Source: GCA-002793235 sp965267355
Lineage (GTDB): Bacteria; Bacteroidota; Bacteroidia; Flavobacteriales_E; Vicingaceae
Assembly: GCA_965267355.1 (NCBI GenBank)
Contig: OZ253956.1
Location: forward strand, 434,001-498,000
Direction of reading: 5' to 3'
Length of the DNA: 64,000 nucleotides
The translations under genes were made by a program, and so were the position numbers. Below the pieces are notes generated by a model, which saw only the letters and a program-made list of their open reading frames with translations, made no database searches and was not told where the DNA came from. Each line of letters starts with the position of its first letter. Within the stretch, counting starts at the first letter, position 1. Shown one piece after another: positions 27,316-37,292 of this stretch.

Positions 27316-29094
27316 CTAGTGCGCTTCTTCCGTTTCATTTTCTCCAATTGGAGTAGTTTGCATAATGTAATCCTCTCCGTATAAGAACTCTCCGTTCTCA
27401 TCAACTTTACTATAATCGTAAGGCCATCTATGTACAGCAGGAATTTCTCCATGCCAGTTACCATGAATATGCTCTACAGGAGCAGTCCACTCCAATGTAG
27501 TACCTTTCCATGGGTTTTTAGGAGCACGAGGGCCTCTGAATGCACTATATATAAAGTTAAACATGAAAATTAACTGCCCAATTAATGCAATTACCGCAAA
27601 TGTACTTACAAACTCATTGATATCAATCATGTTATCAAACAATGGAAATTCAGAGTTGGTATAATATCTTCTTGGTACACCTGCTAACCCTAAAAAGTGC
27701 ATTGGAAAAAATACTCCATAAGCACTTACTATGGTTACCCAAAAATGCAAATTACCCAGTTTATTATTCATCATTCTTCCAAACAGCTTAGGGAACCAAT
27801 GATAAACACCTGCAAACATTCCAAATATCGCAGATAATCCCATTACAATATGGAAGTGACCAACAACAAAATATGTATCATGTACATTAATATCTAATGC
27901 TGAATTACCAAGTACTAATCCAGTAACACCTCCAGTAATAAATGTAGAAACTAATCCTACACTAAATAATGCTGCCGGAGAAAATACAATATTACCTTTC
28001 CATAATGTTGTAATGTAGTTAAACACTTTAACAGCTGATGGAATAGCAATTAATAACGTTGTAAACGTAAATACAGCCCCTAAGAATGGATTCATCCCCG
28101 TTAAGAACATATGGTGACCCCAAACTATAAACGATAGGAATCCGATAGCCATCATAGATCCAACCATTGCTCTATATCCAAAAATTGGTTTTCTTGACAT
28201 GGTTGAAATAATCTCAGATGTTATACCTAAAGCTGGTAATAATACAATATATACCTCAGGGTGACCTAAGAACCAGAATAAATGCTCAAATAATATTGGA
28301 CTACCTCCTGAATGATCTAACACTTGACCTCCTATGTAGATATCTGACAGGTAAAAACTTGTTCCAAAACTTCTATCCATTAATAATAACAATGCACAAG
28401 ATAAAAGTACTGGAAATGATAATACACCTAATATAGCTGTAAATAAGAAAGCCCATATTGTTAAAGGTAATCTAGTCATAGACATCCCTTTAGTACGTAA
28501 ATTAAATATTGTAACAATATAGTTCAAACTACCTAATAAAGAAGATACAATAAACACTGCCATAGATAACAACCATAATGTCATTCCTGCACCAGACCCT
28601 GGTATTGCCTGAGGTAATGCACTTAATGGTGGGTAGATGGTCCATCCTGCAGATGCAGCTCCTCCTTCAACAAATAATGAAATTACCATTATAACAGAAG
28701 AAACAAAAAAGAACCAATAAGAAAGCATATTTAAAAAACCTGATGCCATATCTCTGGCACCAATTTGTAAAGGAATAAGCAAGTTACTAAATGTTCCACT
28801 TAAGCCAGCCGTAAGTAAGAAAAACACCATAATAGTACCGTGCATTGTTACTAATGCTAAATACTTGTCTGGTGCCATTACACCATTTTCTTGCCAACTA
28901 CCCATTAATAGTTCTATTATTTCAAAACTTTCACCTGGCCATCCTAATTGTAGTCTAAATAATGTTGACATTACTAAACCAATGAAGCCCATGGTAAAAC
29001 CAGTTATCAAAAACTGTTTTGAAATCATTTTGTGATCAGTACTAAAAATGTACTTAAACAAAAAATCGTTCTCGTTATGATGATGTCCGCTCAT
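27316..29094 (-). CDS. ctaD: Cytochrome c oxidase subunit I
   Basis: This 592-residue catalytic subunit has about twelve membrane helices. The metal ligands are visible: the CuB/Tyr crosslink segment FLGHPEVYIVLLPALG (with the Glu of the D channel, type A1), the CuB pair GHHMFLTG, and HDTYFVVGHFHIVMG with the haem ligands. It reduces oxygen to water and pumps protons. It is the core of the caa3/aa3-type oxidase, encoded directly after subunit II in a single operon with alternative complex III. Confidence 0.97.
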   Translation of the reverse strand: MSGHHHNENDFLFKYIFSTDHKMISKQFLITGFTMGFIGLVMSTLFRLQLGWPGESFEIIELLMGSWQENGVMAPDKYLALVTMHGTIMVFFLLTAGLSGTFSNLLIPLQIGARDMASGFLNMLSYWFFFVSSVIMVISLFVEGGAASAGWTIYPPLSALPQAIPGSGAGMTLWLLSMAVFIVSSLLGSLNYIVTIFNLRTKGMSMTRLPLTIWAFLFTAILGVLSFPVLLSCALLLLMDRSFGTSFYLSDIYIGGQVLDHSGGSPILFEHLFWFLGHPEVYIVLLPALGITSEIISTMSRKPIFGYRAMVGSMMAIGFLSFIVWGHHMFLTGMNPFLGAVFTFTTLLIAIPSAVKVFNYITTLWKGNIVFSPAALFSVGLVSTFITGGVTGLVLGNSALDINVHDTYFVVGHFHIVMGLSAIFGMFAGVYHWFPKLFGRMMNNKLGNLHFWVTIVSAYGVFFPMHFLGLAGVPRRYYTNSEFPLFDNMIDINEFVSTFAVIALIGQLIFMFNFIYSAFRGPRAPKNPWKGTTLEWTAPVEHIHGNWHGEIPAVHRWPYDYSKVDENGEFLYGEDYIMQTTPIGENETEEAH

Positions 29095-29131
29095 TCTTAT
29101 ATCTTATTAAGTAACGTTCTTAAATTTTTCT

Positions 29132-30103
29132 TTATTCAACAAATTGTTTTTGCTCTGCCAACCACTTTTCATAATCTTCCTGGCTTTCTACAACTATATC
29201 CATTTGCATATTGTAGTGAGCAGCCCCACAAATTTTATTACATAACAACACGTAATTAAATTCTTCATTACCTGTTATTTCTCTCATTTCTTTTGTTGTT
29301 TTTGTTGGAACAAAGTTAAACTGAGTTGCAACACCAGGTACACAATTCATCTGTGCTCTAAAATGAGGCATATACGCACTATGAATAATGTCAATTGATC
29401 TAAATACAAATTGTACGGGAACATTTACTGGTAAATGAAATTCTCCTTTAACTAATTTATCATCTTTAGCAAAATCATCTGCTTCATCAACACCAGTAGC
29501 ATTTGCTCCTTGAATTAGCGTCACATGTGCTCTTCCTAATTTTTTATCATCTCCTGCATACCTCGCTGTCCAAGTAAATTGTTGACCTGTTAATTCAATC
29601 AAAACATGTTCAGTTTCTTCTGGAATAGGTTTCATAATGGTATTCCAGTTATTTAACCCCATTAATATTAGAACTGTTAATGCAATTGAAGGAACGATTG
29701 TCCATATTAACTCTAATTTGTTACTATGCGCAAAGTGGAATGCTTTTCTTTTAGAATTATAAGCATACTTATATGCAAACCATAAAAGGAAAATATGAGT
29801 TAAAACAAATACCGTAGAAATTATGGCAAATGTTAAATATAAAAGAAAATCATAATCTACACCATGTTCTGAGGCAGGTTCTGGTAACACTCTACCTCCC
29901 CAGGCATACAATTGCCAAAAGAAATAAGCCATGTAAGCAAAAAGGAATAATAGCAATAAAGTAGCCTGAGTTTTTCCATCTTTCTCCTTTACTTCCCAGA
30001 TATTTTCACCCTTACTTTTTGCTCTTAGCTCTGCAATTTTCAATAACTGAACTCCAGTTACTGCTACTAATAAAACTGCTATTACTACTAATACGGTCAT
30101 CAT
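29132..30103 (-). CDS. coxB: Cytochrome c oxidase subunit II
   Basis: This 323-residue subunit has an extra N-terminal membrane helix, a middle helix pair, and a periplasmic cupredoxin domain. The CuA ligands are an upstream His in DIIHSAYMPHFR, then Cys and Cys in LLCNKICG, and His and Met in AAHYNMQM. The residue that is usually Glu between the cysteines is changed (CNKIC). There is no fused cytochrome c domain at the C-terminus, so the electron donor is likely the haem domain of ActA or ActE. It lies between actF and subunit I in the operon. Confidence 0.95.
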   Translation of the reverse strand: MMTVLVVIAVLLVAVTGVQLLKIAELRAKSKGENIWEVKEKDGKTQATLLLLFLFAYMAYFFWQLYAWGGRVLPEPASEHGVDYDFLLYLTFAIISTVFVLTHIFLLWFAYKYAYNSKRKAFHFAHSNKLELIWTIVPSIALTVLILMGLNNWNTIMKPIPEETEHVLIELTGQQFTWTARYAGDDKKLGRAHVTLIQGANATGVDEADDFAKDDKLVKGEFHLPVNVPVQFVFRSIDIIHSAYMPHFRAQMNCVPGVATQFNFVPTKTTKEMREITGNEEFNYVLLCNKICGAAHYNMQMDIVVESQEDYEKWLAEQKQFVE

Positions 30104-30137
30104 AATTTAAAGACTTTCTAAATTTATTCTAATTCTA

Positions 30138-31346
30138 TTAATGGTGTAAATGTAAACTCTCATCGTACATTGGATGATTCTTTGTTTGTAATGGTGCTTT
30201 AGATAAAGCTCTCAAAACAGTAAATATGAATATCCCTAAGAATGTTAAGAACATACCTATTTCAACTGCCCCTAAATGTCCATGATCGAACATAGTACCT
30301 GGAAGTACCATTACTAAAACATCTAACCAGTGTCCTACAAATATTATTAACGCAATCGGAACCAAGAATATACCATTTCTCTTAGCATCTCTCGACATTA
30401 AAACAAAGAATGGTAAGAAGAAGTTAATTGCAAACGTTCCTAAATATAGTCCTCTATAATCTTGGAATCTTTGAACATAATAAGTCACCTCTTCAGGAAT
30501 ATCTGAATACCAGATTAACATAAACTGGCTAAACCAGATGTAAGACCATAAACAACTGATTGCAAACATCCATTTTCCTAAATCGTGAACATGACTTGAA
30601 TTTACTTCTTTTAGGTAACCATTTCTTTTTAAATATTGAACTAATACAACAGCCACAATCATCATAGAAACCCACATGCCTGAAAAACAATACCATCCAA
30701 ACATTGTACTAAACCAGTGGGTATCAATAGACATAATCCAATCCCAAGCAGAAGAAGAAGAAGTATAAGCAAAGAAGCTAATAAATAATACACCTTTTAA
30801 AATAGCTTTACCATAGATCGGAGAAGTAGCTCCATTTAATTCTAATTTATCTTCTTCTAAAGATTTTTTTCTAAACCACCATGCGAAATACATCCATACA
30901 GCAAAGTAAGCAATTGTTCTACCCCAAAAGAATGGTTGATTTAAATAAGCAGATTTCCCCGCAATAATTTTATCATAATGCTCACTTGCTGGATCCATCA
31001 CACCTTCTACCATCCAGTGGTAAAGATGATTCATATGGAAAGTGCCTCCAAGAAATACTATTAATAAAACAATAGCTCCAATTGGCATAAAGCTCATAAT
31101 TGCTTGAAACACTCTTTGTGTGGTTACACCCCAAGCCATTTCAGAAACATATTGTAGTGCAATAAAGAATACTGCAGCTAGCGATATTGTAAAAAAGAAA
31201 TATCCATTAACCAATAAATTAGCCCATAATCTTTGAGAGGTATGATCCCCATGAGCTGTAAGCATACCTATTGCTAAAGATGCGATACCAACTACAATTA
31301 ATATTATGGTAGTAAGTTTTGCTTTATTTGATATAGTGTATTCCAT
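30138..31346 (-). CDS. actF: Alternative complex III subunit ActF (quinol:cytochrome c oxidoreductase membrane subunit)
   Basis: This 402-residue integral membrane protein has about ten helices. It contains YHWMVEGVMDPASEHYDKI and SSAWDWIMSIDTHWFSTMFGWY, typical of the second NrfD-like membrane subunit of alternative complex III. It is partner to ActC in the quinol-binding membrane part. It lies between the ActE cytochrome and oxidase subunit II in the operon. Confidence 0.93.
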   Translation of the reverse strand: MEYTISNKAKLTTIILIVVGIASLAIGMLTAHGDHTSQRLWANLLVNGYFFFTISLAAVFFIALQYVSEMAWGVTTQRVFQAIMSFMPIGAIVLLIVFLGGTFHMNHLYHWMVEGVMDPASEHYDKIIAGKSAYLNQPFFWGRTIAYFAVWMYFAWWFRKKSLEEDKLELNGATSPIYGKAILKGVLFISFFAYTSSSSAWDWIMSIDTHWFSTMFGWYCFSGMWVSMMIVAVVLVQYLKRNGYLKEVNSSHVHDLGKWMFAISCLWSYIWFSQFMLIWYSDIPEEVTYYVQRFQDYRGLYLGTFAINFFLPFFVLMSRDAKRNGIFLVPIALIIFVGHWLDVLVMVLPGTMFDHGHLGAVEIGMFLTFLGIFIFTVLRALSKAPLQTKNHPMYDESLHLHH

Positions 31347-31369
31347 TTTATAGAATGTTTAATCTGTTT

Positions 31370-32071
31370 TTAATGTGCACTTTCTTCATTTGTAGCTTCA
31401 CCTTCTTCAGCAGTAGGTTCAGCAGTCTCCTCACTTATTTCAGCAACTTCAACAACAGTTGTTGAATCCATAGCTGAAACTTTACCCATAAATTCAGCTC
31501 TTATATAATGAACTAATTTCCATCTTTCTTCTTGATTTAATTGAGAAGCATGAGCTCCCATCAAACCTTTACCATAGGTGATAGTATGAAACATTTTACC
31601 TTCAGGTAAGTTTAGCTCTGGAGTAAACTTAGTTGGAATTGGAGGAAATTTATCTCTTTGTACTAAAGTTCCATCTCCTTGTCCTTTATCACCATGACAA
31701 TGAACACAGAACATCCCAAATAATTCTTTACCATCCTTAACGACATCTTCAGAATATGCTATAGGATTAGTTAAATTCTGACCCGCCATCTCATAACCTT
31801 CAGCAGTATTTTCGTAAGAATAAGGTATGTAACCTCTAGCTATTGTACCTTCTACTGGCTTACGAGCAGTCATCTTATCTGTTAATTCTGGGTTACTGTA
31901 ATTACCTCTTATTTCACCATAATCAACATATGGCTCAACAGCAGGGGAACGATACATATCTGGCATGTACTCTGGAGCTAACCCATCTTCTTCTTTACAA
32001 GAAGTAATAGAAACGATAGCTAATGCAGCTACTGTAACTTTTGTGATAATATTTAAATAGTTTCTTTTCAT
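31370..32071 (-). CDS. actE: Alternative complex III subunit ActE (monohaem cytochrome c lipoprotein)
   Basis: I start at the ATG at 32071 (MKRNYLNIITKVTVAALAIV), giving 233 residues; an in-frame ATG at 32086 adds five. A lipobox ends in SITSC (Cys25). The domain carries one c-type haem site, CVHCH, within LFGMFCVHCHGDKGQGDGT, and a later Met segment (GKGLMGAHASQL). The C-terminus is an acidic tail. ActE passes electrons from the Act complex towards the oxidase. It follows ActD by 18 bases. Confidence 0.93.
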   Translation of the reverse strand: MKRNYLNIITKVTVAALAIVSITSCKEEDGLAPEYMPDMYRSPAVEPYVDYGEIRGNYSNPELTDKMTARKPVEGTIARGYIPYSYENTAEGYEMAGQNLTNPIAYSEDVVKDGKELFGMFCVHCHGDKGQGDGTLVQRDKFPPIPTKFTPELNLPEGKMFHTITYGKGLMGAHASQLNQEERWKLVHYIRAEFMGKVSAMDSTTVVEVAEISEETAEPTAEEGEATNEESAH

Positions 32072-32089
32072 AAGATATCGTTTCAAATA

Positions 32090-32620
32090 CTATGAATTTT
32101 TAACATCAATTTCTAATACATGGGTTTCATTAATCCATGACTTAATATCTTCTTCACTAGCCTCATTATCGTGCGTGTGAATTTCCATTACGAATCTATC
32201 ATCCGTTGTTCTTGGATACGGATTTTTTCCTTTCATACCAGGTAAAGTCCAGTTTCTCAACATATAAGTAATTGCCATACCATGGGCAGCACATAATACT
32301 CCAAACTCAAATGTAATTGGAACAAAAGATGGAAGATTAGTTAACAGTGAAAAATTTGGTTTACCACCAATATTTAATGGCCAATCTTGAATCATAAAAA
32401 ACCACATACCCGTTAACGCTAACGAAACTCCAATCATACCATAAATGAATGCAGCTATTGCAATTCTCGTTCTAGGTAATCCAATTACAGGATCTAATCC
32501 GTGAATAGGAAATGGAGAAAAAACATCTCTAATATGTACTCCTTTTTCTACTAAATGCTTAGCACTTTCTAATAGTACATAATCATCATCGTAGATAGCG
32601 TATAATTTCTTGTCTGACAT
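32090..32620 (-). CDS. actD: Alternative complex III subunit ActD (DUF3341)
   Basis: This 176-residue protein has the DUF3341 pattern: an N-terminal cytoplasmic domain (MSDKKLYAIYDDDYVLLESA, with FSPFPIHGLDPVIGLPRTRI), two membrane helices, and a C-terminal soluble segment. It is a structural membrane subunit of alternative complex III. It lies between actC and actE. Confidence 0.92.
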   Translation of the reverse strand: MSDKKLYAIYDDDYVLLESAKHLVEKGVHIRDVFSPFPIHGLDPVIGLPRTRIAIAAFIYGMIGVSLALTGMWFFMIQDWPLNIGGKPNFSLLTNLPSFVPITFEFGVLCAAHGMAITYMLRNWTLPGMKGKNPYPRTTDDRFVMEIHTHDNEASEEDIKSWINETHVLEIDVKNS

Positions 32621-32643
32621 AATTTAATCTCTTATAATTAAAT

Positions 32644-34050
32644 TTATTTTTTTACTGGATGAAGTTTATGAAATTCTTCATCTGACATATTTTTATATTG
32701 TTCTCCTGAAGACTTTAATATAGTTTTCACCTCATTAAAAGCTAATACAGGGAAATACTTTAAAAACAACAAGTAGAATATACTAAACAGTCCCATAGTA
32801 CCTATAAATATTCCAATATCAACCCATGTTGGATAGAACATAGACCAACTTGACGGAACGTAATCTCTGTGTATTGAAGTTACAATAATTACAAATCTTT
32901 CGAACCACATACCAATGTTTACAACAATAGACATAATGAATGTGAATGTTAAGTTAGTTCTCCATTTTTTCACCCAGAATAAGTGAGGAGAAACAACATT
33001 ACAAGTCATCATTGCCCAATAAGACCACCAGTAAGGACCGGAGAATCTGTTAATGAAAGCATAAGACTCATACTCAACACCAGAATAGTATGAAATAAAT
33101 AATTCTGTTAAGTAAGCCACACCTACTATAGAACCTGTAACAATAATTACTAAGTTCATATATTCAATATGCTTAATAGTTACATATTTCTCTAATTTCA
33201 TAATCTTTCTAACAATAATCATAATGGTTTGAACCATTGCGAACCCTGAGAATACTGCACCAGCAACGAAATAAGGAGGGAATATAGTAGTATGCCAACC
33301 TGGAATAACTGAAGTTGCAAAGTCCATAGATACAATAGAGTGTACCGAGAATACAAGAGGTGTAGCTAAACCAGCTAACACTAATGAAACTTCTTCAAAT
33401 CTTTGCCATGCTTTAGCGTTTCCTGTCCATCCAAAAGATAGTAGACCATACATGAATTTTTGAACTGGTCTAGTAGCTCTATCTCTAATTGTAGCGAAAT
33501 CTGGAATTAAACCAATGTACCAGAATACTAATGAAACAGATAAATAAGTAGAAATCGCGAATACATCCCATAAAAGAGGCGAGTTAAAGTTTACCCATAA
33601 AGAACCAAATTGATTTGGAATAGGTAATACCCAATAAGCCATCCAAATTCTTCCCATATGAATCATTGGGAATAAACCAGCCATAAATACCGCAAAAATT
33701 GTCATTGCCTCCGCAGGACGGTTAATTGCCATTCTCCATTTTTGTCTAAATAAAAGAAGTACAGCTGAGATTAATGTACCTGCGTGACCAATTCCAACCC
33801 ACCAAACGAAGTTAGTAATATCCCATGCCCAACCAACAGTCTTATTTAATCCCCATGTTCCAACTCCAACTCCTAATAAATATAGAATACAACCAACACC
33901 CCACATTCCAATTACCACGGCAATTGTCATCATGATTTTCCAACCCTTGGTAGGCTTATTTTCAATAGTATGGAGTACTTCGTTAGTGATATCACTATAG
34001 GTAGGACTTCCTAATACTAATGGTTCTCTTATTGATGCTTCTTTATGCAT
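32644..34050 (-). CDS. actC: Alternative complex III subunit ActC (NrfD/PsrC-like)
   Basis: This 468-residue protein belongs to the NrfD / polysulfide reductase membrane family. It has about ten helices, with NFVWWVGIGHAGTLISAVLLL and SVHSIVSMDFATSVIPGWHT as family landmarks. It forms the quinol-oxidising membrane subunit that contacts the iron-sulfur part of ActB. It lies 21 bases after actB. Confidence 0.94.
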   Translation of the reverse strand: MHKEASIREPLVLGSPTYSDITNEVLHTIENKPTKGWKIMMTIAVVIGMWGVGCILYLLGVGVGTWGLNKTVGWAWDITNFVWWVGIGHAGTLISAVLLLFRQKWRMAINRPAEAMTIFAVFMAGLFPMIHMGRIWMAYWVLPIPNQFGSLWVNFNSPLLWDVFAISTYLSVSLVFWYIGLIPDFATIRDRATRPVQKFMYGLLSFGWTGNAKAWQRFEEVSLVLAGLATPLVFSVHSIVSMDFATSVIPGWHTTIFPPYFVAGAVFSGFAMVQTIMIIVRKIMKLEKYVTIKHIEYMNLVIIVTGSIVGVAYLTELFISYYSGVEYESYAFINRFSGPYWWSYWAMMTCNVVSPHLFWVKKWRTNLTFTFIMSIVVNIGMWFERFVIIVTSIHRDYVPSSWSMFYPTWVDIGIFIGTMGLFSIFYLLFLKYFPVLAFNEVKTILKSSGEQYKNMSDEEFHKLHPVKK

Positions 34051-34071
34051 TGTATAATTCTTTTAAAACTC

Positions 34072-37000
34072 TTAAGCTTCGCTTTTATTAACGTTTCTTA
34101 CTTTAACTTGATAATAGATATTCGGATCTTGTCCCACTTCCTCAATCACTCTATAAGATCTATCGCTATCCATACCTGCTCTAACCTTACTATCTTTATC
34201 ATTTAAATCACCGAATGTTATTGCTCCAGATCCACAAGCACTAGAACAAGCTGTTTGAATTGAACCATCCATTACTGGAGTTCCAGCTTTCTTAGCTTCT
34301 AATTTTCCTGCCTGGATATTTTGAACACATAAACTACATTTCTCCATAACCCCTCTTGTTCTAACAACAACATCTGGGTTAAGTACCATTCTTCCTAAAT
34401 CATCTTGAGCAGGATTTACATCAGTAAATTTGTGATATGCAGTATAGTTAAACCAGTTGAATCTTCTTACTTTATAAGCACAGTTGTTAGCACAATATCT
34501 AGTACCAATACATCTGTTGTAAGCCATCATATTTAATCCTTCATTACTATGCGTTGTAGCAGCAACAGGACAAACAGTTTCACAACCTGCATGGTTACAG
34601 TGCTGGCACATCATTGGTTGATGAACGACTCTTACTTTATCAGCACTTGCAGCACTTTCCATTTCAGTATAAGCTCCAATAGCACCTTTTTCAGTAGCTT
34701 CCATTGTAGCTTCATGAGTATCGCCAATAGCACCTAATGGCTCATGCTCACTAGAATAATATCTATCTATTCTTAACCAGTGCATTTCTCTTCCTCTTCT
34801 TACCTCATCTTTACCTACAACTGGCACATTATTTTCTAAATTACAAGCTGTAATACAAGCACCACAACCAGTACAAGTATTCATATCAATAGACATACCC
34901 CATCTATGACCAATCTCTTTTACAGGGTGTGCACCCCATAAATCAAATTCTTGAATTGGTTTTTTTACTGCATGACCATCTTCATGAGCTAATAAAGTAT
35001 GTATTGGATTGTAATCGTCTTTCGAACCGTTTTTAAATACATCAAGAGTAGTTTCTCTAATTACAGAATCTCTACCCATTACCGTTTGATGGGTTTGAGT
35101 TGCAGCAATTGGATATTCACCTTCGATAGGAGTAATGGTAGCTGAAGTTGTATAAGAAACAGCACCATTTTTAGCTATAGCCACCATAGGGAAGGCATTC
35201 TTTCCAGTAGCTTCTTCCATCTTACCAACCTTTTTACCATAACCTAAAGCGATACCGATAGTACCTTTTGCCTGACCAGGTTGAGCAATAACTGGAAGCT
35301 CAATTGTAGCTCCATTTGCAGAAACACTTAACATATTAGCAGGATTTTCCTGTCCTAAAACAGTATTAAATCCTTTTTCCTTCATTTCAGAAGGATTCAT
35401 AGTTACATAATTATCCCAAGTAATTTTAGTTACAGGATCAGGTAACTCTTGGAGGATTGGGTTATCAGCTCCACTACCAGAACCTATACCTTCTTTAAGG
35501 TATAAAGTTAATTCTGTTCCTGATACTTTCATTTTTGCAACAGCAGCAGCAGCAGCATTAACATCACCATTAAATCCATCCATCATTTCTTCACCCTCTG
35601 CAACTGGAGCAACTTCTGCATCTGTATTCATTGAAGCAGCTTCATAAACACCATCATGTAGAGCTTTATTCCAGAAATCAGCAAATACTAATACCCCAGA
35701 ACCAGGGAACAAGTTTCTTTCCCAATAAGCTTGAATATAATCGTAATATGAAGTATCATTCCCCGTCCACTTAAGAATACTTTCTTGTGCTTGACGTGTA
35801 TCAAATAATGGAGAAATAGTTGGTTGTCCTAAAGAATAATGACCAGTAACAGGATTAGCATCATTCCAAGATTCTAACCAATGGTTATCAGGACAAACAT
35901 ATTTACAAGTCGCAGCTGTATCATTCATTTTAGTTGCAAAAGAAACCGTAGTCTTCACTTTCTTCATCGCTTTTGCAAACTTGCTACCCATAGTATAAAC
36001 TGGATCAACTCCGTAGATTAACAAAGCATCTACTTTACCTGATTCCATTTCTTTCACCAATTCAGCAACACCAGCATCACTACCTCTCTTAGAGTTTGAT
36101 GCTTTATCTATATCTATTGTTTTACCGTAGTTTCCTAAAGCATTGTTCAATGCATTTACCAGTACTTGAACATTCTTATCATTAGAACCACAAACTACAA
36201 TTGATTCACCTTTATTAGCAGATAAGCTCTTTGCAGCCGAAGCTACCTTTTTACTAGCTTCTGCACTTAATTTACCACCGTTTACTTTAGAGCCAGAAAC
36301 TGCACTATAAAGAGCAGCCACAATAGCTCCGTACTCAGATGGCTTAACAGGAACTCTAACATCTGCATTAGTACCAGTCAAAGACATATTAGCTTCAAAC
36401 TGATAATGCTCAGACATCCATTCACCCTCTGGTTTTCTTCTTTTAGTATAACCATTGCTATATTGCATTGCATCTAACCAACCTGATAAGAAATCAGCTC
36501 CGATACTTACAACAGTTTTAGCATTTAAAAAATTATATGTTGGAATCACCCTTTTGCCAAAAGATTCCTTATTAGCATCTAAAATACCAGAGTAAGAAAT
36601 TGCATCATACTCTACTAAGTTGTTCGAAGGTAACATATTCCCTTCCTCGTCCACCATTTCAGTGTTTCCAACGGTAGCAAAAATTTCTCTAGTAGAGGGA
36701 CTTATAACAGAAGATGATAAGATTCTTAAGTTTTTAGCTCCTTTAATTTCTTTAGTTAATGTTTCATCAATAGATTTCCATGATGCAGCTTTACCACCAA
36801 TTAATGGATTCTTTAATCTATTATTATCATACAATGAAAGAACTGAAGCATTTACTCTTGCATTAATTTCACCTCCAGTTAATGGAGAAGAAGCATTTCC
36901 TTTAACAAATATTGGACGACCTTCTCTTGTCTTAACTAAAACAGGACAATAATCCTGACCATCGTAATAAGTAGAGGCATAGTAATTCGCCACACCTGGA

Positions 37001-37263
37001 GTAACTTCTTCAGGTTTATTTAAGTATGGTATAGCTTTAGTAACTGGAGTTTCACAAGCCGCCAGAGAAGCTGCGGCAACTCCAAAACCTAAATACTTCA
37101 AGAAATCTCTCCTTGTTGTTGTACTTTCTTCTAAGGTTTCTTTGTCTTGTAAAAAGTCTACCACCGGAAGATCTTCAGCAAATTCATTTCTGTTTGCTTC
37201 TTCAAAACTTTTAGGATCTTCAAGTTGCTCTAAACCTTTCCAATATTTTGTTGAATTAGCCAT
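34072..37263 (-). CDS. actB: Alternative complex III subunit ActB (molybdopterin-oxidoreductase-like iron-sulfur protein)
   Basis: This 1063-residue protein begins with a Tat-type signal (Arg51-Arg52 in TTRRDFLKYLGF) that also carries a lipobox ending at Cys70 (ASLAAC), as in the tat-variant ActB proteins. A large molybdopterin-oxidoreductase-like domain follows; I see no reason to assume a bound cofactor. The C-terminal third is a ferredoxin-like part with cysteine clusters CTGCGACITAC, CQHCNHAGCETVCP, CIGTRYCANNCAY and CSLCVQN. It moves electrons from quinol to the haems of ActA. It lies between actA and actC. Confidence 0.95.
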   Translation of the reverse strand: MANSTKYWKGLEQLEDPKSFEEANRNEFAEDLPVVDFLQDKETLEESTTTRRDFLKYLGFGVAAASLAACETPVTKAIPYLNKPEEVTPGVANYYASTYYDGQDYCPVLVKTREGRPIFVKGNASSPLTGGEINARVNASVLSLYDNNRLKNPLIGGKAASWKSIDETLTKEIKGAKNLRILSSSVISPSTREIFATVGNTEMVDEEGNMLPSNNLVEYDAISYSGILDANKESFGKRVIPTYNFLNAKTVVSIGADFLSGWLDAMQYSNGYTKRRKPEGEWMSEHYQFEANMSLTGTNADVRVPVKPSEYGAIVAALYSAVSGSKVNGGKLSAEASKKVASAAKSLSANKGESIVVCGSNDKNVQVLVNALNNALGNYGKTIDIDKASNSKRGSDAGVAELVKEMESGKVDALLIYGVDPVYTMGSKFAKAMKKVKTTVSFATKMNDTAATCKYVCPDNHWLESWNDANPVTGHYSLGQPTISPLFDTRQAQESILKWTGNDTSYYDYIQAYWERNLFPGSGVLVFADFWNKALHDGVYEAASMNTDAEVAPVAEGEEMMDGFNGDVNAAAAAVAKMKVSGTELTLYLKEGIGSGSGADNPILQELPDPVTKITWDNYVTMNPSEMKEKGFNTVLGQENPANMLSVSANGATIELPVIAQPGQAKGTIGIALGYGKKVGKMEEATGKNAFPMVAIAKNGAVSYTTSATITPIEGEYPIAATQTHQTVMGRDSVIRETTLDVFKNGSKDDYNPIHTLLAHEDGHAVKKPIQEFDLWGAHPVKEIGHRWGMSIDMNTCTGCGACITACNLENNVPVVGKDEVRRGREMHWLRIDRYYSSEHEPLGAIGDTHEATMEATEKGAIGAYTEMESAASADKVRVVHQPMMCQHCNHAGCETVCPVAATTHSNEGLNMMAYNRCIGTRYCANNCAYKVRRFNWFNYTAYHKFTDVNPAQDDLGRMVLNPDVVVRTRGVMEKCSLCVQNIQAGKLEAKKAGTPVMDGSIQTACSSACGSGAITFGDLNDKDSKVRAGMDSDRSYRVIEEVGQDPNIYYQVKVRNVNKSEA

Positions 37264-37292
37264 ATATATAAAGCTTATAAATTCTAATTAAA

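Noticed and set aside
34072..37263. ActB as a true molybdenum enzyme, perhaps a formate dehydrogenase served by the FdhD gene in this window
   Set aside because: It sits within a complete act operon and has the ActB signal and cluster layout; ActB proteins are known to lack the molybdenum cofactor.
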